Of a stretch of 46,495 nt of DNA, positions 38,806-46,495 are shown in pieces (within the stretch, counting starts at the first letter, position 1; each line of letters begins with the position of its first letter). A program made the position numbers and the translations under genes. Origin of the DNA: Clostridia bacterium. Its GTDB lineage: Bacteria > Bacillota > Clostridia > Oscillospirales > CAG-272. The notes beneath the pieces are model-generated. The model was given only the letters and a program-made list of their open reading frames with translations, made no database searches and had not been told where the DNA came from. Location: NCBI GenBank assembly GCA_017532425.1, contig JAFXJH010000033.1, positions 1 to 46,495 on the forward strand, given 5' to 3'.

Positions 38806-41025
38806 ATGAAACAAAAATTCACTGTAGAGGGTATGAGCTGTGTCAACTGCTCCGCGGCAGTCGAGCGCGCCGTAAAGAAGCTTGACGGACTTGGCAGCGT
38901 GGAGGTCAGCCTTCTCGGGAAAAGTATGGTGTGTGAGTTTGACGAAAATAAGCTCACGGCAAAAAAGATAATAAATACGGTAAATAAAGCGGGCTACAGA
39001 GCCTCTCTCTACGGTGAAAAGAGCGAAGGAAAATCGAAATTCCTCTCGGAAAAGACCCGTCTGATATCATCGATTTTGATACTTCTGCCGCTTATGTATA
39101 TCTCGATGGGCGATATGATGGGTATCCCCACTCCGCACGTGCTTCACGAGTATCCACTTGTGTCGGCGGCGATACAGCTTGCTCTCGCACTTGCCGTAGC
39201 AGTAATAAACGCAAAATTCTTTGTAAACGGCTTTAAATCGCTTGTGAAGCTCTCTCCGAATATGGACAGCCTTGTTGCGATGGGCTCGTCGGCATCCTTT
39301 TTGTACGGCATTTTTTCGATGATAATGCTGTCTGTCGGACTGTCTGAAAATAATGCAGAGCTCGTGGAAAAATACTCTCACGGACTTTATTTTGAATCGG
39401 CGGCGATGATACTTACCCTCGTTACGGTCGGAAAGATGCTTGAGGAGCGCGCAAAGACTAAGACGGGAAGCGCGATAGCAAAGCTTTCAAAGCTTGCACC
39501 CGAAAGGTCGATAGTTATCCGCGACGGCAAAGAGGTCGAGATAGCGTCGGGAGATATCGTGTGCGGAGATATCGTTGTCATCCGTCCGGGCGCATCGATA
39601 CCGGTCGACGGAATAATAGTTGAAGGTCATTCCGAAATAAACGAAGCCGCTCTTACGGGTGAAAGCGAGCCGAGATTCAAAACGGTCGGCGATGAGGTAA
39701 TGACGGCAACCGTAAACCTTACGGGTGCCTTCAAAATGGAAGCGAAAAAGGTGGGCGGTGATACTATGCTCGCCAAAATAATAGAGCTTGTTGAAAATAC
39801 GAGCGCGTCAAAGGCACCGGTAGCACGCCTTGCCGATAAGGTGGCGGCAGTATTTATTCCGATAGTCACGACGATAGCGGTGGTCACGGCGGCGATATGG
39901 CTTATCGCAGATTATCCCTTTGATTTTGCACTTTCAAACGCAATTTCCGTGCTCGTTATATCCTGCCCGTGTGCGCTCGGTCTTGCGACTCCCGTGGCTA
40001 TTACGGTCGCGGTTGGTAAATGCGCAAGCGAGGGAATACTGATAAAGTCGGCAGAGGCTCTTGAGACCCTCCATAAAACGGATATTGCGGTCTTCGATAA
40101 AACGGGTACGCTTACGAAGGGGCATCCCGCAGTTACGGATGCTTTTGCATACGGCTGTGAGGAAAAGGAGCTTCTCGATATCGCCCTTTCACTTGAGGAT
40201 AAGAGCGAGCACCCGCTTGCAAGAGCGGTCTGCGAATACGCGCGTGCAAATAACGCCGCACTTCGCGAAAGCTCTGACTTTGAGGCGATAGGCGGAAGAG
40301 GAGTAAGCGCAGCTATTGAAAATATCAGATATTTTGCGGGCAACGCTGCGTATATGAGCGAGCTTGGCATAGATATTTCAGGATACAGTGAAAAACTCGA
40401 AAAGCTGTCGCGCGAGGGAAAAACGGTTATGTTTTTCGCAAACGGCGAAGGGCTGCTCGGATGTATTGCGGCGTCCGACGAGATAGCCGAGGATGCCGAA
40501 AAGGCACTTCGAATGCTCGATGAGCTCGGAGTCGAAGCGGTGATGCTTACGGGAGATAACAAGCTGAGCGCAAGCGCTACGGCTGGAAGGCTGGGCATTA
40601 CGCACGTTATATCGGGTGTTCTTCCCGGCGAAAAGGGAAGTACGGTCACGTCTCTCATAGAGGGCGGTAAGACGGTCATAATGACGGGCGACGGAATAAA
40701 CGACGCACCCGCTCTTACGGCGGCAGACGTTGGAATCGCGGTCGGAGCGGGAACGGATATTGCTATGGAATCGGCAGATATTGTTCTTGTCAAAAACAGC
40801 CTTACCGATATCGCGCGTGCGATAAAATATTCGCGCAGCGTTATGACAAATATAAAGCAGAATCTTTTCTGGGCGTTTTTCTATAATGCAATATGTATTC
40901 CGATAGCGGCGGGAGCACTCTATCCTCTGTGGCATATAACTCTCTCTCCAATGCTTGCATCGGCAGCAATGAGCTGCAGCTCGATATTCGTTGTGGCAAA
41001 TGCGCTCAGACTTTATAAAAAATAA
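38806..41025 (+). CDS. copA: copper-exporting P1B-type ATPase
   Basis: The 739-residue protein has one N-terminal heavy-metal-associated domain with MSCVNC (Cys12 and Cys15), eight membrane helices and the P1B-1 features: intramembrane SCPCALGLATP (Cys387, Cys389), phosphorylation motif DKTGTLTKG (Asp431), SEHPLA (His469) and GDGINDAPAL (Asp629). It exports Cu(I) across the plasma membrane using ATP. The single HMA domain is the usual number for bacterial CopA. It is followed by an unknown gene and then copZ; a copper-responsive repressor gene is not in this window. Confidence 0.93.
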   Translation: MKQKFTVEGMSCVNCSAAVERAVKKLDGLGSVEVSLLGKSMVCEFDENKLTAKKIINTVNKAGYRASLYGEKSEGKSKFLSEKTRLISSILILLPLMYISMGDMMGIPTPHVLHEYPLVSAAIQLALALAVAVINAKFFVNGFKSLVKLSPNMDSLVAMGSSASFLYGIFSMIMLSVGLSENNAELVEKYSHGLYFESAAMILTLVTVGKMLEERAKTKTGSAIAKLSKLAPERSIVIRDGKEVEIASGDIVCGDIVVIRPGASIPVDGIIVEGHSEINEAALTGESEPRFKTVGDEVMTATVNLTGAFKMEAKKVGGDTMLAKIIELVENTSASKAPVARLADKVAAVFIPIVTTIAVVTAAIWLIADYPFDFALSNAISVLVISCPCALGLATPVAITVAVGKCASEGILIKSAEALETLHKTDIAVFDKTGTLTKGHPAVTDAFAYGCEEKELLDIALSLEDKSEHPLARAVCEYARANNAALRESSDFEAIGGRGVSAAIENIRYFAGNAAYMSELGIDISGYSEKLEKLSREGKTVMFFANGEGLLGCIAASDEIAEDAEKALRMLDELGVEAVMLTGDNKLSASATAGRLGITHVISGVLPGEKGSTVTSLIEGGKTVIMTGDGINDAPALTAADVGIAVGAGTDIAMESADIVLVKNSLTDIARAIKYSRSVMTNIKQNLFWAFFYNAICIPIAAGALYPLWHITLSPMLASAAMSCSSIFVVANALRLYKK

Positions 41026-41067
41026 TAAAAGGTAATTTTAGTAAAGGATTTACAGAACGGAGAAAAT

Positions 41068-41790
41068 ATGACAGTAGTCAATCTTACAAGATTCGGAGTG
41101 TACGTATATATACGCGGTGATGCGTACTACGTTGAAAGCAGAAGCAGCCGTATGCTGACAAACGAGATGGAGATACTTGACCTTGAGATCGAGTATGAAA
41201 AGGGAAGCTTCTGGCGCTTTCGCGGAAGCCACCTCTATTCGCAGGCGCGTATAGAGCTCAGCTCACTCAGAGAAACAAGACTTCGCATAGAAGAGGATGA
41301 GGAAGAGATACGCATCCTGCCGAATAAATTCTACGACCGCTTCAACCCGTTTGATGCAGAATTCTGCGAGCATATGAACGCTTCGTCGATATGCCATCAT
41401 AAAATGAAGCTTTCGGCGACAGACGGAAAAATTCTCAAAGAGGAGCAGTATGACAGGACCGGCCCGAACGATAAGCGTATGACAAGACAAAAGGTCTATT
41501 TTGCTCTGCGCTCGATACTCTATCCCGGTGCGCTTGCGGCGATGTTGGCTCTGCTTGTTTCGATGTTTCTGAAGGATGCGGGAGAAGCAAATATCATATG
41601 GGCGCTCGTGCTCACCGTGCTCTGCGGATTTAATATCTACTTTTTGCAGGCTTTTATCAAATTCGTGCCGAAATTTATGAAATTTTCGAAGAAATATTAT
41701 TCTAATGCGAAACAGGAAAGCTTGCGCGAAAAATTCAGAAACGTAAACGTAAATACAGATACGGATGCAAATACAAATAAACCGTTTTAA
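41068..41790 (+). CDS. unknown two-span membrane protein with a Cys/His/Met cluster, between copA and copZ
   Basis: The 240-residue protein has an N-terminal soluble domain (1-145), two membrane helices (about 150-168 and 175-196) and a basic/Asn-Thr-rich tail. In the soluble part, residues 100-113 read C-E-H-M-N-A-S-S-I-C-H-H-K-M: two Cys, three His and two Met within 14 residues, ligands suited to Cu(I). The first 80 residues are strand-rich (YVYIRGDAYYVES, GSFWRFRGSH). ATG 41068 lies 42 nt after copA; copZ starts 17 nt after its stop. No family recognised. A copper-related role is inference from position and the cluster. Confidence 0.7.
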   Translation: MTVVNLTRFGVYVYIRGDAYYVESRSSRMLTNEMEILDLEIEYEKGSFWRFRGSHLYSQARIELSSLRETRLRIEEDEEEIRILPNKFYDRFNPFDAEFCEHMNASSICHHKMKLSATDGKILKEEQYDRTGPNDKRMTRQKVYFALRSILYPGALAAMLALLVSMFLKDAGEANIIWALVLTVLCGFNIYFLQAFIKFVPKFMKFSKKYYSNAKQESLREKFRNVNVNTDTDANTNKPF

Positions 41791-41807
41791 AGAAAGAGGA
41801 AAATTAT

Positions 41808-42035
41808 ATGGGACTTTTCGGAAAGAAAACAGTTAAGATACTTACAGTTGAAGGAATGCACTGCGGTCACTGCTCGGCAAGAGTTGAGAGCGCGCTCAAG
41901 GAGCTTGCAGGAGTATCCGCAAAGGTCGATCTCGAAAAAAAGACCGCAACGGTTACAATGAAAAAGGATCATACCGACGCGGAGCTCAAAAAAGCTGTCG
42001 AAGAGGTAGGATTTACCGTTACGGAAGTAAAATAA
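41808..42035 (+). CDS. copZ: copper chaperone, CopZ-like
   Basis: The 75-residue protein is a single heavy-metal-associated domain: MHCGHCSARV (the two Cys bind Cu(I)), LKELAGVSAKVDLEKKTATV and a C-terminal VGFTVTEVK. It starts with a short MGLFGKK extension. CopZ proteins carry Cu(I) to the CopA ATPase, and the gene lies in the same operon. AAAGAGGAAA precedes the ATG. Confidence 0.9.
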   Translation: MGLFGKKTVKILTVEGMHCGHCSARVESALKELAGVSAKVDLEKKTATVTMKKDHTDAELKKAVEEVGFTVTEVK

Positions 42036-42089
42036 GCAGATTACCTCGCGTTTTTATAATTATATCTTGAATTTTGAAAGGAGAATTAT

Positions 42090-43364
42090 ATGAACGGTTA
42101 CGAAAAACAGCTTGAATTTTTAAGTTGGGAATACGGAATGTTTTTCCATTTCGGAATACGCTCCTTTTATCCCGGACATAAAGACTGGGACAATAGGGAT
42201 ATGCCTCCCGAAAATTTCGATCCGACAGCGCTTGACTGCGAGCAGTGGATAAGAGTAGCGAAGGAGGCGGGTGCTAAATATGCTATACTTACTACAAAGC
42301 ATCACGACGGCTTTGCTCTTTGGCCTTCAAAATATTCAAACTATAGTGTAGCACAGACTCCTTGGAAGAACGGAAAGGGAGACGTTGTGCGTGAATTTGT
42401 CGATGCTTGCCGTAAATACGGTCTCAAGGTCGGACTTTACTATTCTCCCGCACAGTGGGGAAAGTATTCGATATCCTTTTCAAATGCCAAGGAATATGAC
42501 GACTATTTTATAAATCAGCTCGGCGAACTTCTTACACAGTACGGCAAGATCGATTATCTGTGGTTTGACGGGTGTGGTAGCGAGGGGCACGAGTATGATA
42601 AGGCTCGTATAGTAGAGGCTATCGGAAATATGCAGCCCGATATACTTACCTTCTGCGATCCCGAGTGGACACCCGGTGTGCGCTGGATAGGCAACGAGGA
42701 CGGATATGCATCTCTGAGTAATCCTCTCGTTGTGTCGTCAACCGATTTCTCGGAGCTTGCGACAGAAGAGCAAAAGCTATCGTCTGCAGTATTTTTGCCC
42801 GCAGAATGTGACTGTAAGCTGCGCTCTACGTGGTTTTGGGATCTGAATGAGGAAACTATCAAGAGCACCGAGGAGCTTTTCGGTATGTACGAAATGTCGG
42901 TGGGACACGGCTCGAATTTCCTTATAAATATAGGTCCGGATAGCCGAGGACTTTTGCCCGATGCAGACGTTGAGCGCATACTTGAGCTTGGAAAACGGAT
43001 AAAAGAAAGCTATGGAGAGCCAAAATCATTTTCCGCGCCCGTTAAAGTAGGAGATATTTATACTCTCACGAATGTTGAGACCGATATGCCCGATTGGTCG
43101 ACAGATCCGAAAAAGGAAAGACTTTCAAACTGCGTTGTGATAGAGGAGGATCTGAAAAACGGTCAGTCGGTCGAATCCTTCAGCATTTATGCCTATCTGC
43201 CTGCATATAAGCACAAAAGGATACTGGTTTTTGAAGGAAAAACGATCGGTCATAAGGTGATCTGTAAGTTCAGTGCGATGCGAGCTTCAAAATATGAGAT
43301 CGTAATAAACTCTCATAACGGAGATTATGCGATAAATAATATAAAGGTGTTCTATGTTAAATAA
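42090..43364 (+). CDS. GH29 alpha-L-fucosidase
   Basis: The 424-residue protein has the GH29 pattern from the start: WEYGMFFHFGIRSF, DCEQWIRVAKEAGAKYAILTTKHHDGFALW, YSPAQW and the nucleophile in DYLWFDGCG (Asp160). A second short domain (about 320-424) is a beta-sandwich. GH29 enzymes release alpha-L-fucose from host glycans or plant xyloglucan; the acid/base residue is not conserved in sequence between subfamilies and cannot be placed with confidence. No signal peptide, so it is intracellular. It lies 54 nt after copZ with GAAAGGAG upstream, and its 3' end overlaps the cinA-type gene by 11 nt. Confidence 0.88.
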   Translation: MNGYEKQLEFLSWEYGMFFHFGIRSFYPGHKDWDNRDMPPENFDPTALDCEQWIRVAKEAGAKYAILTTKHHDGFALWPSKYSNYSVAQTPWKNGKGDVVREFVDACRKYGLKVGLYYSPAQWGKYSISFSNAKEYDDYFINQLGELLTQYGKIDYLWFDGCGSEGHEYDKARIVEAIGNMQPDILTFCDPEWTPGVRWIGNEDGYASLSNPLVVSSTDFSELATEEQKLSSAVFLPAECDCKLRSTWFWDLNEETIKSTEELFGMYEMSVGHGSNFLINIGPDSRGLLPDADVERILELGKRIKESYGEPKSFSAPVKVGDIYTLTNVETDMPDWSTDPKKERLSNCVVIEEDLKNGQSVESFSIYAYLPAYKHKRILVFEGKTIGHKVICKFSAMRASKYEIVINSHNGDYAINNIKVFYVK

Positions 43365-43845
43365 TAACAATATAAAAAAAGCGGAGAAGCTCGTTTCTCT
43401 GCTGAGCGAAAAAGGATTTAAGGTCTCCTTTGCCGAATCGTGCACGGGTGGACTCCTCGGTGCAACCTTGACTTCGGTTTCGGGTGCGTCTGCGGTTTTC
43501 GACGGAAGCCTTGTTTCTTATGCAAACGAGGTGAAGAATCAGAAGCTCGGAGTCGATAAATGTGTGCTTTCTACGGTAGGCGCGGTTTCTGAGGAGTGCG
43601 CAAGGCAGATGGCTCTCGGGGCTTGTAAAATGTTTTCGTCCGACTGCGCGGCGGCAATAACCGGCATCGCAGGTCCGAGCGGAGGCAGCGCGGAAAAGCC
43701 GATAGGTACCGTTTTTATCGCGGTAGCGTTTCATGGTGAAGCATTCGTAGAACATTGCCTCTTTTCGGGAAACAGAGAAGAGGTGCGCAATCAGAGCGTT
43801 GGGAAGGCACTTGATATGCTGGTGGATATTATATCCAAAAGTTAA
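43354..43845 (+). CDS. CinA C-terminal-type nicotinamide-nucleotide amidase
   Basis: The 163-residue protein is a standalone CinA C-terminal domain (PncC type): SFAESCTGGLLGATLTSVSGASAVF, VSYANEVKNQKLGV and AITGIAGPSGGSAEKPIGTVF. PncC enzymes deamidate NMN to nicotinate mononucleotide in NAD salvage. The usual N-terminal COG1058 domain of full-length CinA is absent. The ATG is inside the end of the fucosidase gene (11-nt overlap), so expression is translationally coupled with it. Confidence 0.9.
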   Translation: MLNNNNIKKAEKLVSLLSEKGFKVSFAESCTGGLLGATLTSVSGASAVFDGSLVSYANEVKNQKLGVDKCVLSTVGAVSEECARQMALGACKMFSSDCAAAITGIAGPSGGSAEKPIGTVFIAVAFHGEAFVEHCLFSGNREEVRNQSVGKALDMLVDIISKS

Positions 43846-43870
43846 TTTTTTGTGAATTTTAGAAAAACTA

Positions 43871-43900
43871 TTGAAATTAGCATAAATGTTATGTTATAAT
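43871..43900 (+). promoter_or_regulatory. promoter of rpsB-tsf
   Basis: TTGAAA (43871-43876), 18-nt spacer and perfect TATAAT (43895-43900), starting a leader of about 100 nt before rpsB. Confidence 0.75.
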
Positions 43901-43906
43901 ACACCC

Positions 43907-44008
43907 CGTGCCGTGATAGCACAAAACACACATTTCGCACCTTTGATGACCGAAAAATATCGGAAAAACTGAGCGAAATGGTGGAAAAATCAAAGGAGGA
44001 CATAAAAA
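43907..44008 (+). promoter_or_regulatory. rpsB leader with pseudoknot potential over the ribosome binding site
   Basis: ATTTCGC (43932-43938) can pair with GCGAAAT (43973-43979), while CCTTTGAT (43940-43947) can pair with ATCAAAGG (43989-43996). These stems cross, which is a pseudoknot topology, and the second stem covers the AAAGGAGG ribosome site. A small hairpin CCGA/TCGG (43950-43963) lies between. Ribosomal protein S2 represses its own operon in some bacteria, so an S2-binding or RBS-masking switch is plausible. Confidence 0.6.
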
Positions 44009-44764
44009 ATGTCAGTTATCACAATCAAACAGCTGCTCGAAGCAGGCGTCCATTTCGGACATCACACAAGAAGATGGAACCCTAAGATGGCAGAGTACAT
44101 CTTCACAGAAAGAAACGGCATCTACATCATCGACCTTCAGAAGACTGTTAAGAAGTTTGAAGAAGCTTACATGTTCGTTCGCGACATGGCAGTTGAAGGC
44201 GGAACACTTCTTTTCGTTGGTACAAAGAAGCAGGCTGCAGATGCAATCAAGGAAGAAGCACAGCGTTGCGGAATGTACTACGTACACGTACGTTGGCCCG
44301 GCGGTATGCTTACAAACTTCAAGACTATCAAGAAGTCTATCGCTCGTCTTAACAGCCTCGAAAAGATGGAAGCTGAAGGCACATTCGATCTTCTCCCCAA
44401 GAAGGAAGTTGCTTCTCTTCTTAAGGAAAAGGCAGACCTCGAAAAGTGCTACGGCGGTATCAAGAATATGGAAACACTTCCTTCCGCAGTGTTCATCGTT
44501 GACCCCCACAAGGAAAGCAACGCAGTTCTCGAATCCAAGAAGCTCGGTATCCCGGTAGTTGCTATCGTTGATACAAACTGCGATCCCGACGATGCAGATT
44601 ACATGATCCCCGGTAACGATGACGCTATCCGCGCTATCAAGCTTATCGCTTCCGTAATTGCAGACGCAGTTATCGAAGGAAATCAGGGTGTTGACGCTGC
44701 TCCCGCAGAAGAAGCTGCTGAAGAAGCTGCTGAAGCTGTAGAAGAAGCTACAGACGCTGAATAA
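44009..44764 (+). CDS. rpsB: 30S ribosomal protein S2
   Basis: The 251-residue protein opens with the S2 signature ([26 protein letters not shown]) and continues with [29 protein letters not shown] and [23 protein letters not shown]2 is a late-assembling protein of the small subunit that binds near S1. The C-terminal tail (about 230-251) is an Ala/Glu-rich acidic extension common in Firmicutes. Strong AAAGGAGG precedes the ATG. tsf follows 48 nt later, the usual order. Confidence 0.98.
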   Translation: MSVITIKQLLEAGVHFGHHTRRWNPKMAEYIFTERNGIYIIDLQKTVKKFEEAYMFVRDMAVEGGTLLFVGTKKQAADAIKEEAQRCGMYYVHVRWPGGMLTNFKTIKKSIARLNSLEKMEAEGTFDLLPKKEVASLLKEKADLEKCYGGIKNMETLPSAVFIVDPHKESNAVLESKKLGIPVVAIVDTNCDPDDADYMIPGNDDAIRAIKLIASVIADAVIEGNQGVDAAPAEEAAEEAAEAVEEATDAE

Positions 44765-44812
44765 TTTAAAAACAGTTACTTGAATAATTACTGAATTTTG
44801 GAGGAAATAAAA

Positions 44813-45745
44813 ATGGCACAGATCACAGCAAAAGACGTTGCAGCTCTCCGTGCAAAGACAGGTCTCGGAATGATGGACTGCAAAAAGGCACTCGTTGAAG
44901 CTGACGGTGACGTTGAAGCAGCTGTAAAGATCCTTCGTGAAAAGGGACTTGCTACAGCAGCAAAGAAGGAAAGCAGAATCGCCGCTGAAGGCGTTGTTGA
45001 TATCATGGTAGACGGAAAGAACGCTGCAATGATCGAAGTTAACGCAGAAACAGACTTCGTTGCAAAGAACGCTACCTTCCAGGAATTCGTTAAGGGTCTT
45101 CTCAGAACTCTTCTCGCTAACAAGCCCGCAGACCTCGAAGCTTTCGGCGCATGCAAGTTCGACGGCAGCGATATCACAGTATCTGACGCTCTCGTTGAAA
45201 AGATCGCAATGATCGGTGAAAAGATCAGCATTCGTAGATTCGTTCTCACAGAAGGTGTTATGAGCACATACATCCACGGCGCAGGTAACACAGGCGTTAT
45301 CGTTGTATTCGATACAGACGACGCTACAGCTGCAAAGGACGAGTTCGCTGAATGTGCAAAGAACGTAGCACTTCAGATCGCTGCAGGCTCGCCTCCCTCT
45401 TACGTTGCAAAGGAAAACGTTCCTCAGAGCGCTATCGACGAAGAAGTTGCAATTCAGGTTGCAGCTGCAAAGAACGATCCCAAGCTTGCAAGCAAGCCCG
45501 ATGCAGTTCTTGCAAAGATCGTTGAAGGTAAGCTCGGCAAGCTCTTCTTCGAGAAGGTTTGTCTCCTTGAGCAGCCCTACGTTAAGGACGACGCTATGAG
45601 CGTTGGCAAGTACGTTGCTTCCTGCGCAAAGGCTATGGGCGCAGAGATCGCTGTTAAGTCCTTCCACATCTTCGAGAAGGGCGAAGGCATCGAAAAGAGA
45701 GCAGACGATTTCGCAGCAGAAATCGAAAAGATGGTTAAGGGCTAA
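44813..45745 (+). CDS. tsf: elongation factor Ts
   Basis: The 310-residue protein has the N-terminal UBA-like domain (AQITAKDVAALRAKTGLGMMDCKKALVEADGD), the core motif AETDFVAKN and the dimerisation region with ALQIAAGSPPSYV. EF-Ts releases GDP from EF-Tu. ATG 44813 is chosen because GGAGG (44800-44804) lies 8 nt upstream; the in-frame TTG at 44798 precedes that site. It is second in the rpsB-tsf operon and is followed by a terminator, not by pyrH as in many relatives. Confidence 0.97.
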   Translation: MAQITAKDVAALRAKTGLGMMDCKKALVEADGDVEAAVKILREKGLATAAKKESRIAAEGVVDIMVDGKNAAMIEVNAETDFVAKNATFQEFVKGLLRTLLANKPADLEAFGACKFDGSDITVSDALVEKIAMIGEKISIRRFVLTEGVMSTYIHGAGNTGVIVVFDTDDATAAKDEFAECAKNVALQIAAGSPPSYVAKENVPQSAIDEEVAIQVAAAKNDPKLASKPDAVLAKIVEGKLGKLFFEKVCLLEQPYVKDDAMSVGKYVASCAKAMGAEIAVKSFHIFEKGEGIEKRADDFAAEIEKMVKG

Positions 45746-45760
45746 TCTTAATCTATAATA

Positions 45761-45806
45761 AAAAAACGGTTGCTTCTTGCCGAAAGGCAAAGCAACCGTT
45801 TTAATT
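45761..45806 (+). terminator. rho-independent terminator after tsf
   Basis: AAAACGGTTGCTT (45763-45775) pairs with AAGCAACCGTTTT (45790-45802), enclosing an inner TTGCC/GGCAA pairing, followed by a T-rich tail. Confidence 0.85.
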
Positions 45807-45833
45807 TTGCGCGGGGTATTTATTTGAAATATA

Positions 45834-45862
45834 TTGCTTTGTTCATATTTTTGTGCTAAAAT
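45834..45862 (+). promoter_or_regulatory. promoter of the LPG-synthase-type gene
   Basis: TTGCTT (45834-45839), 17-nt spacer, TAAAAT (45857-45862), about 30 nt before the GTG start. Confidence 0.6.
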
Positions 45863-45892
45863 AAAAATAAGTAATTTTCAGGGGGTGACAGA

Positions 45893-46495
45893 GTGGACAA
45901 AACAAAAAAGTCAAAGCTTGGGCTTTATATACTTTACGGCGCTGTAACCGTTCTTTTCCTTTTGGCAATACTTTCGTTTAACGATATAGGCTCGATTATG
46001 ACTGAGCTTAAAAATGCAGACGTTAAATATATACTTTTATCGTTTGCAAGCATTTTAATGTACGTCGCTCTTTATCCTCTTTCCCTTTGTATTTTAACAA
46101 AGGCGCGCGGATGCGATATTAAAATGACAAAAACCTACGGAATTGCAATGACGGAGCATTTCTTTAACGGAATAACTCCCTTTGCGACGGGCGGACAGCC
46201 TTTTCAGGTGTACGCATTTGCAAAAGCAAAGGTAAAGCCAACGGAATCAACCTGTCTTTTGCTTATGAATTTTATGGTTTTTATGCTCGTAACGAACGGC
46301 TTTGCTCTTTGCGCCCTCTTCTATTTTAAAAAGTTCGTAAGCGACGGAGCAATGGCGGCAATAGCGGTAGTAGGATTTGGAATGAATTTTATTGTCCTTG
46401 CCATAACGTTTCTGGTTGCAACAAGCCGTAAGGTTTCCGCCTTTCTTTCACGCGTTGTTGATTTTCTTTGCCGCTTCAAGCTTATAGCGCGCTTC
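45893..46495 (+). CDS. lysylphosphatidylglycerol synthase transmembrane-region protein, partial
   Basis: The first 201 residues of a membrane protein run off the right edge. GTG 45893 follows CAGGGGGTG. A short basic N terminus (DKTKKSKLGLYIL) leads into membrane helices, and the family motif FFNGITPFATGGQPFQVY is present at about 92-110. This is the LPG_synthase_TM (PF03706) domain found in MprF flippases and in many proteins of unknown lipid or glycan transport function. Whether a synthetase domain follows cannot be seen. The frame is open to the last base. Confidence 0.85.
   Translation, partial: MDKTKKSKLGLYILYGAVTVLFLLAILSFNDIGSIMTELKNADVKYILLSFASILMYVALYPLSLCILTKARGCDIKMTKTYGIAMTEHFFNGITPFATGGQPFQVYAFAKAKVKPTESTCLLLMNFMVFMLVTNGFALCALFYFKKFVSDGAMAAIAVVGFGMNFIVLAITFLVATSRKVSAFLSRVVDFLCRFKLIARF

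Noticed and set aside
44012..45790. A 592-residue open frame on the minus strand across rpsB and tsf
   Set aside because: It lies opposite two unmistakable ribosomal-operon genes, is extremely Cys/Phe/Ser-rich, and has no ribosome site; it is a shadow caused by codon bias of highly expressed genes.

Overview
The window looks like chromosome from an uncultured, low-to-mid GC Gram-positive bacterium of the class Clostridia, probably a gut or rumen fibre degrader. This placement is an inference. It rests on strong AGGAGG-type ribosome binding sites, TTG and GTG starts, consensus TTGACA/TATAAT promoters, U-tailed terminators, a CwlD-like amidase, a CotH-family protein, a YqhQ-type (DUF1385) protein, and many intracellular-type glycoside hydrolases with no SusC/SusD pair. 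No rRNA, tRNA, CRISPR array or insertion sequence was recognised.

Layout. 1-300 is a dense mosaic of short palindromes joined by an ATATCGA motif. 335-2117 (minus) holds an EamA-type permease and a DUF4886 SGNH hydrolase. 2460-3358 is an isolated holin plus endolysin pair. 3476-10891 is a six-gene operon behind a consensus promoter: SCP2-like protein, PLP aminotransferase, three GH39-like proteins and a GH28-like protein, all without signal peptides. 11355-12773 is mgtE behind a leader of about 325 nt. 12969-16720 holds a GH5-like and a GH95-like enzyme that share a duplicated upstream cassette. 16777-22148 is mainly housekeeping: DUF1385 protein (frame-broken), Xer-type recombinase, a membrane protein, CwlD-like amidase (start probably frame-broken) and RadA. 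22347-24740 is a cell-surface CotH protein. 24789-29542 (minus) is a three-gene operon of FAD oxidoreductase, GH43 and SGNH esterase.

29668-32118 (minus) is a distinctly A+T-rich pair: a secreted PPC-domain protein and a small membrane protein with an internally duplicated membrane unit. 32243-34505 (minus) is an SPFH/NfeD membrane module with an unknown single-span protein. 34809-37727 encodes an acyl-activating enzyme, an acyl carrier protein and a NERD-like membrane protein. 37883-43845 is a tightly packed string: metallophosphoesterase, CopA, an unknown membrane protein with a Cys/His/Met cluster, CopZ, GH29 fucosidase and a CinA-type amidase. 43871-45745 is rpsB-tsf with a potentially pseudoknotted leader. 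The window ends inside a lysylphosphatidylglycerol-synthase-type membrane protein.

Functionally the region combines core genes (rpsB, tsf, radA, mgtE, xer) with several glycan-processing units. Most of the glycosidases lack export signals, so the cell probably imports oligosaccharides (no transporter is encoded here) and finishes their breakdown in the cytoplasm. The strongest candidates for undescribed biology are the 3476-10891 operon with its acid/base-less GH39 paralogue, the protein between copA and copZ, the palindrome mosaics, and the mgtE and rpsB leaders.
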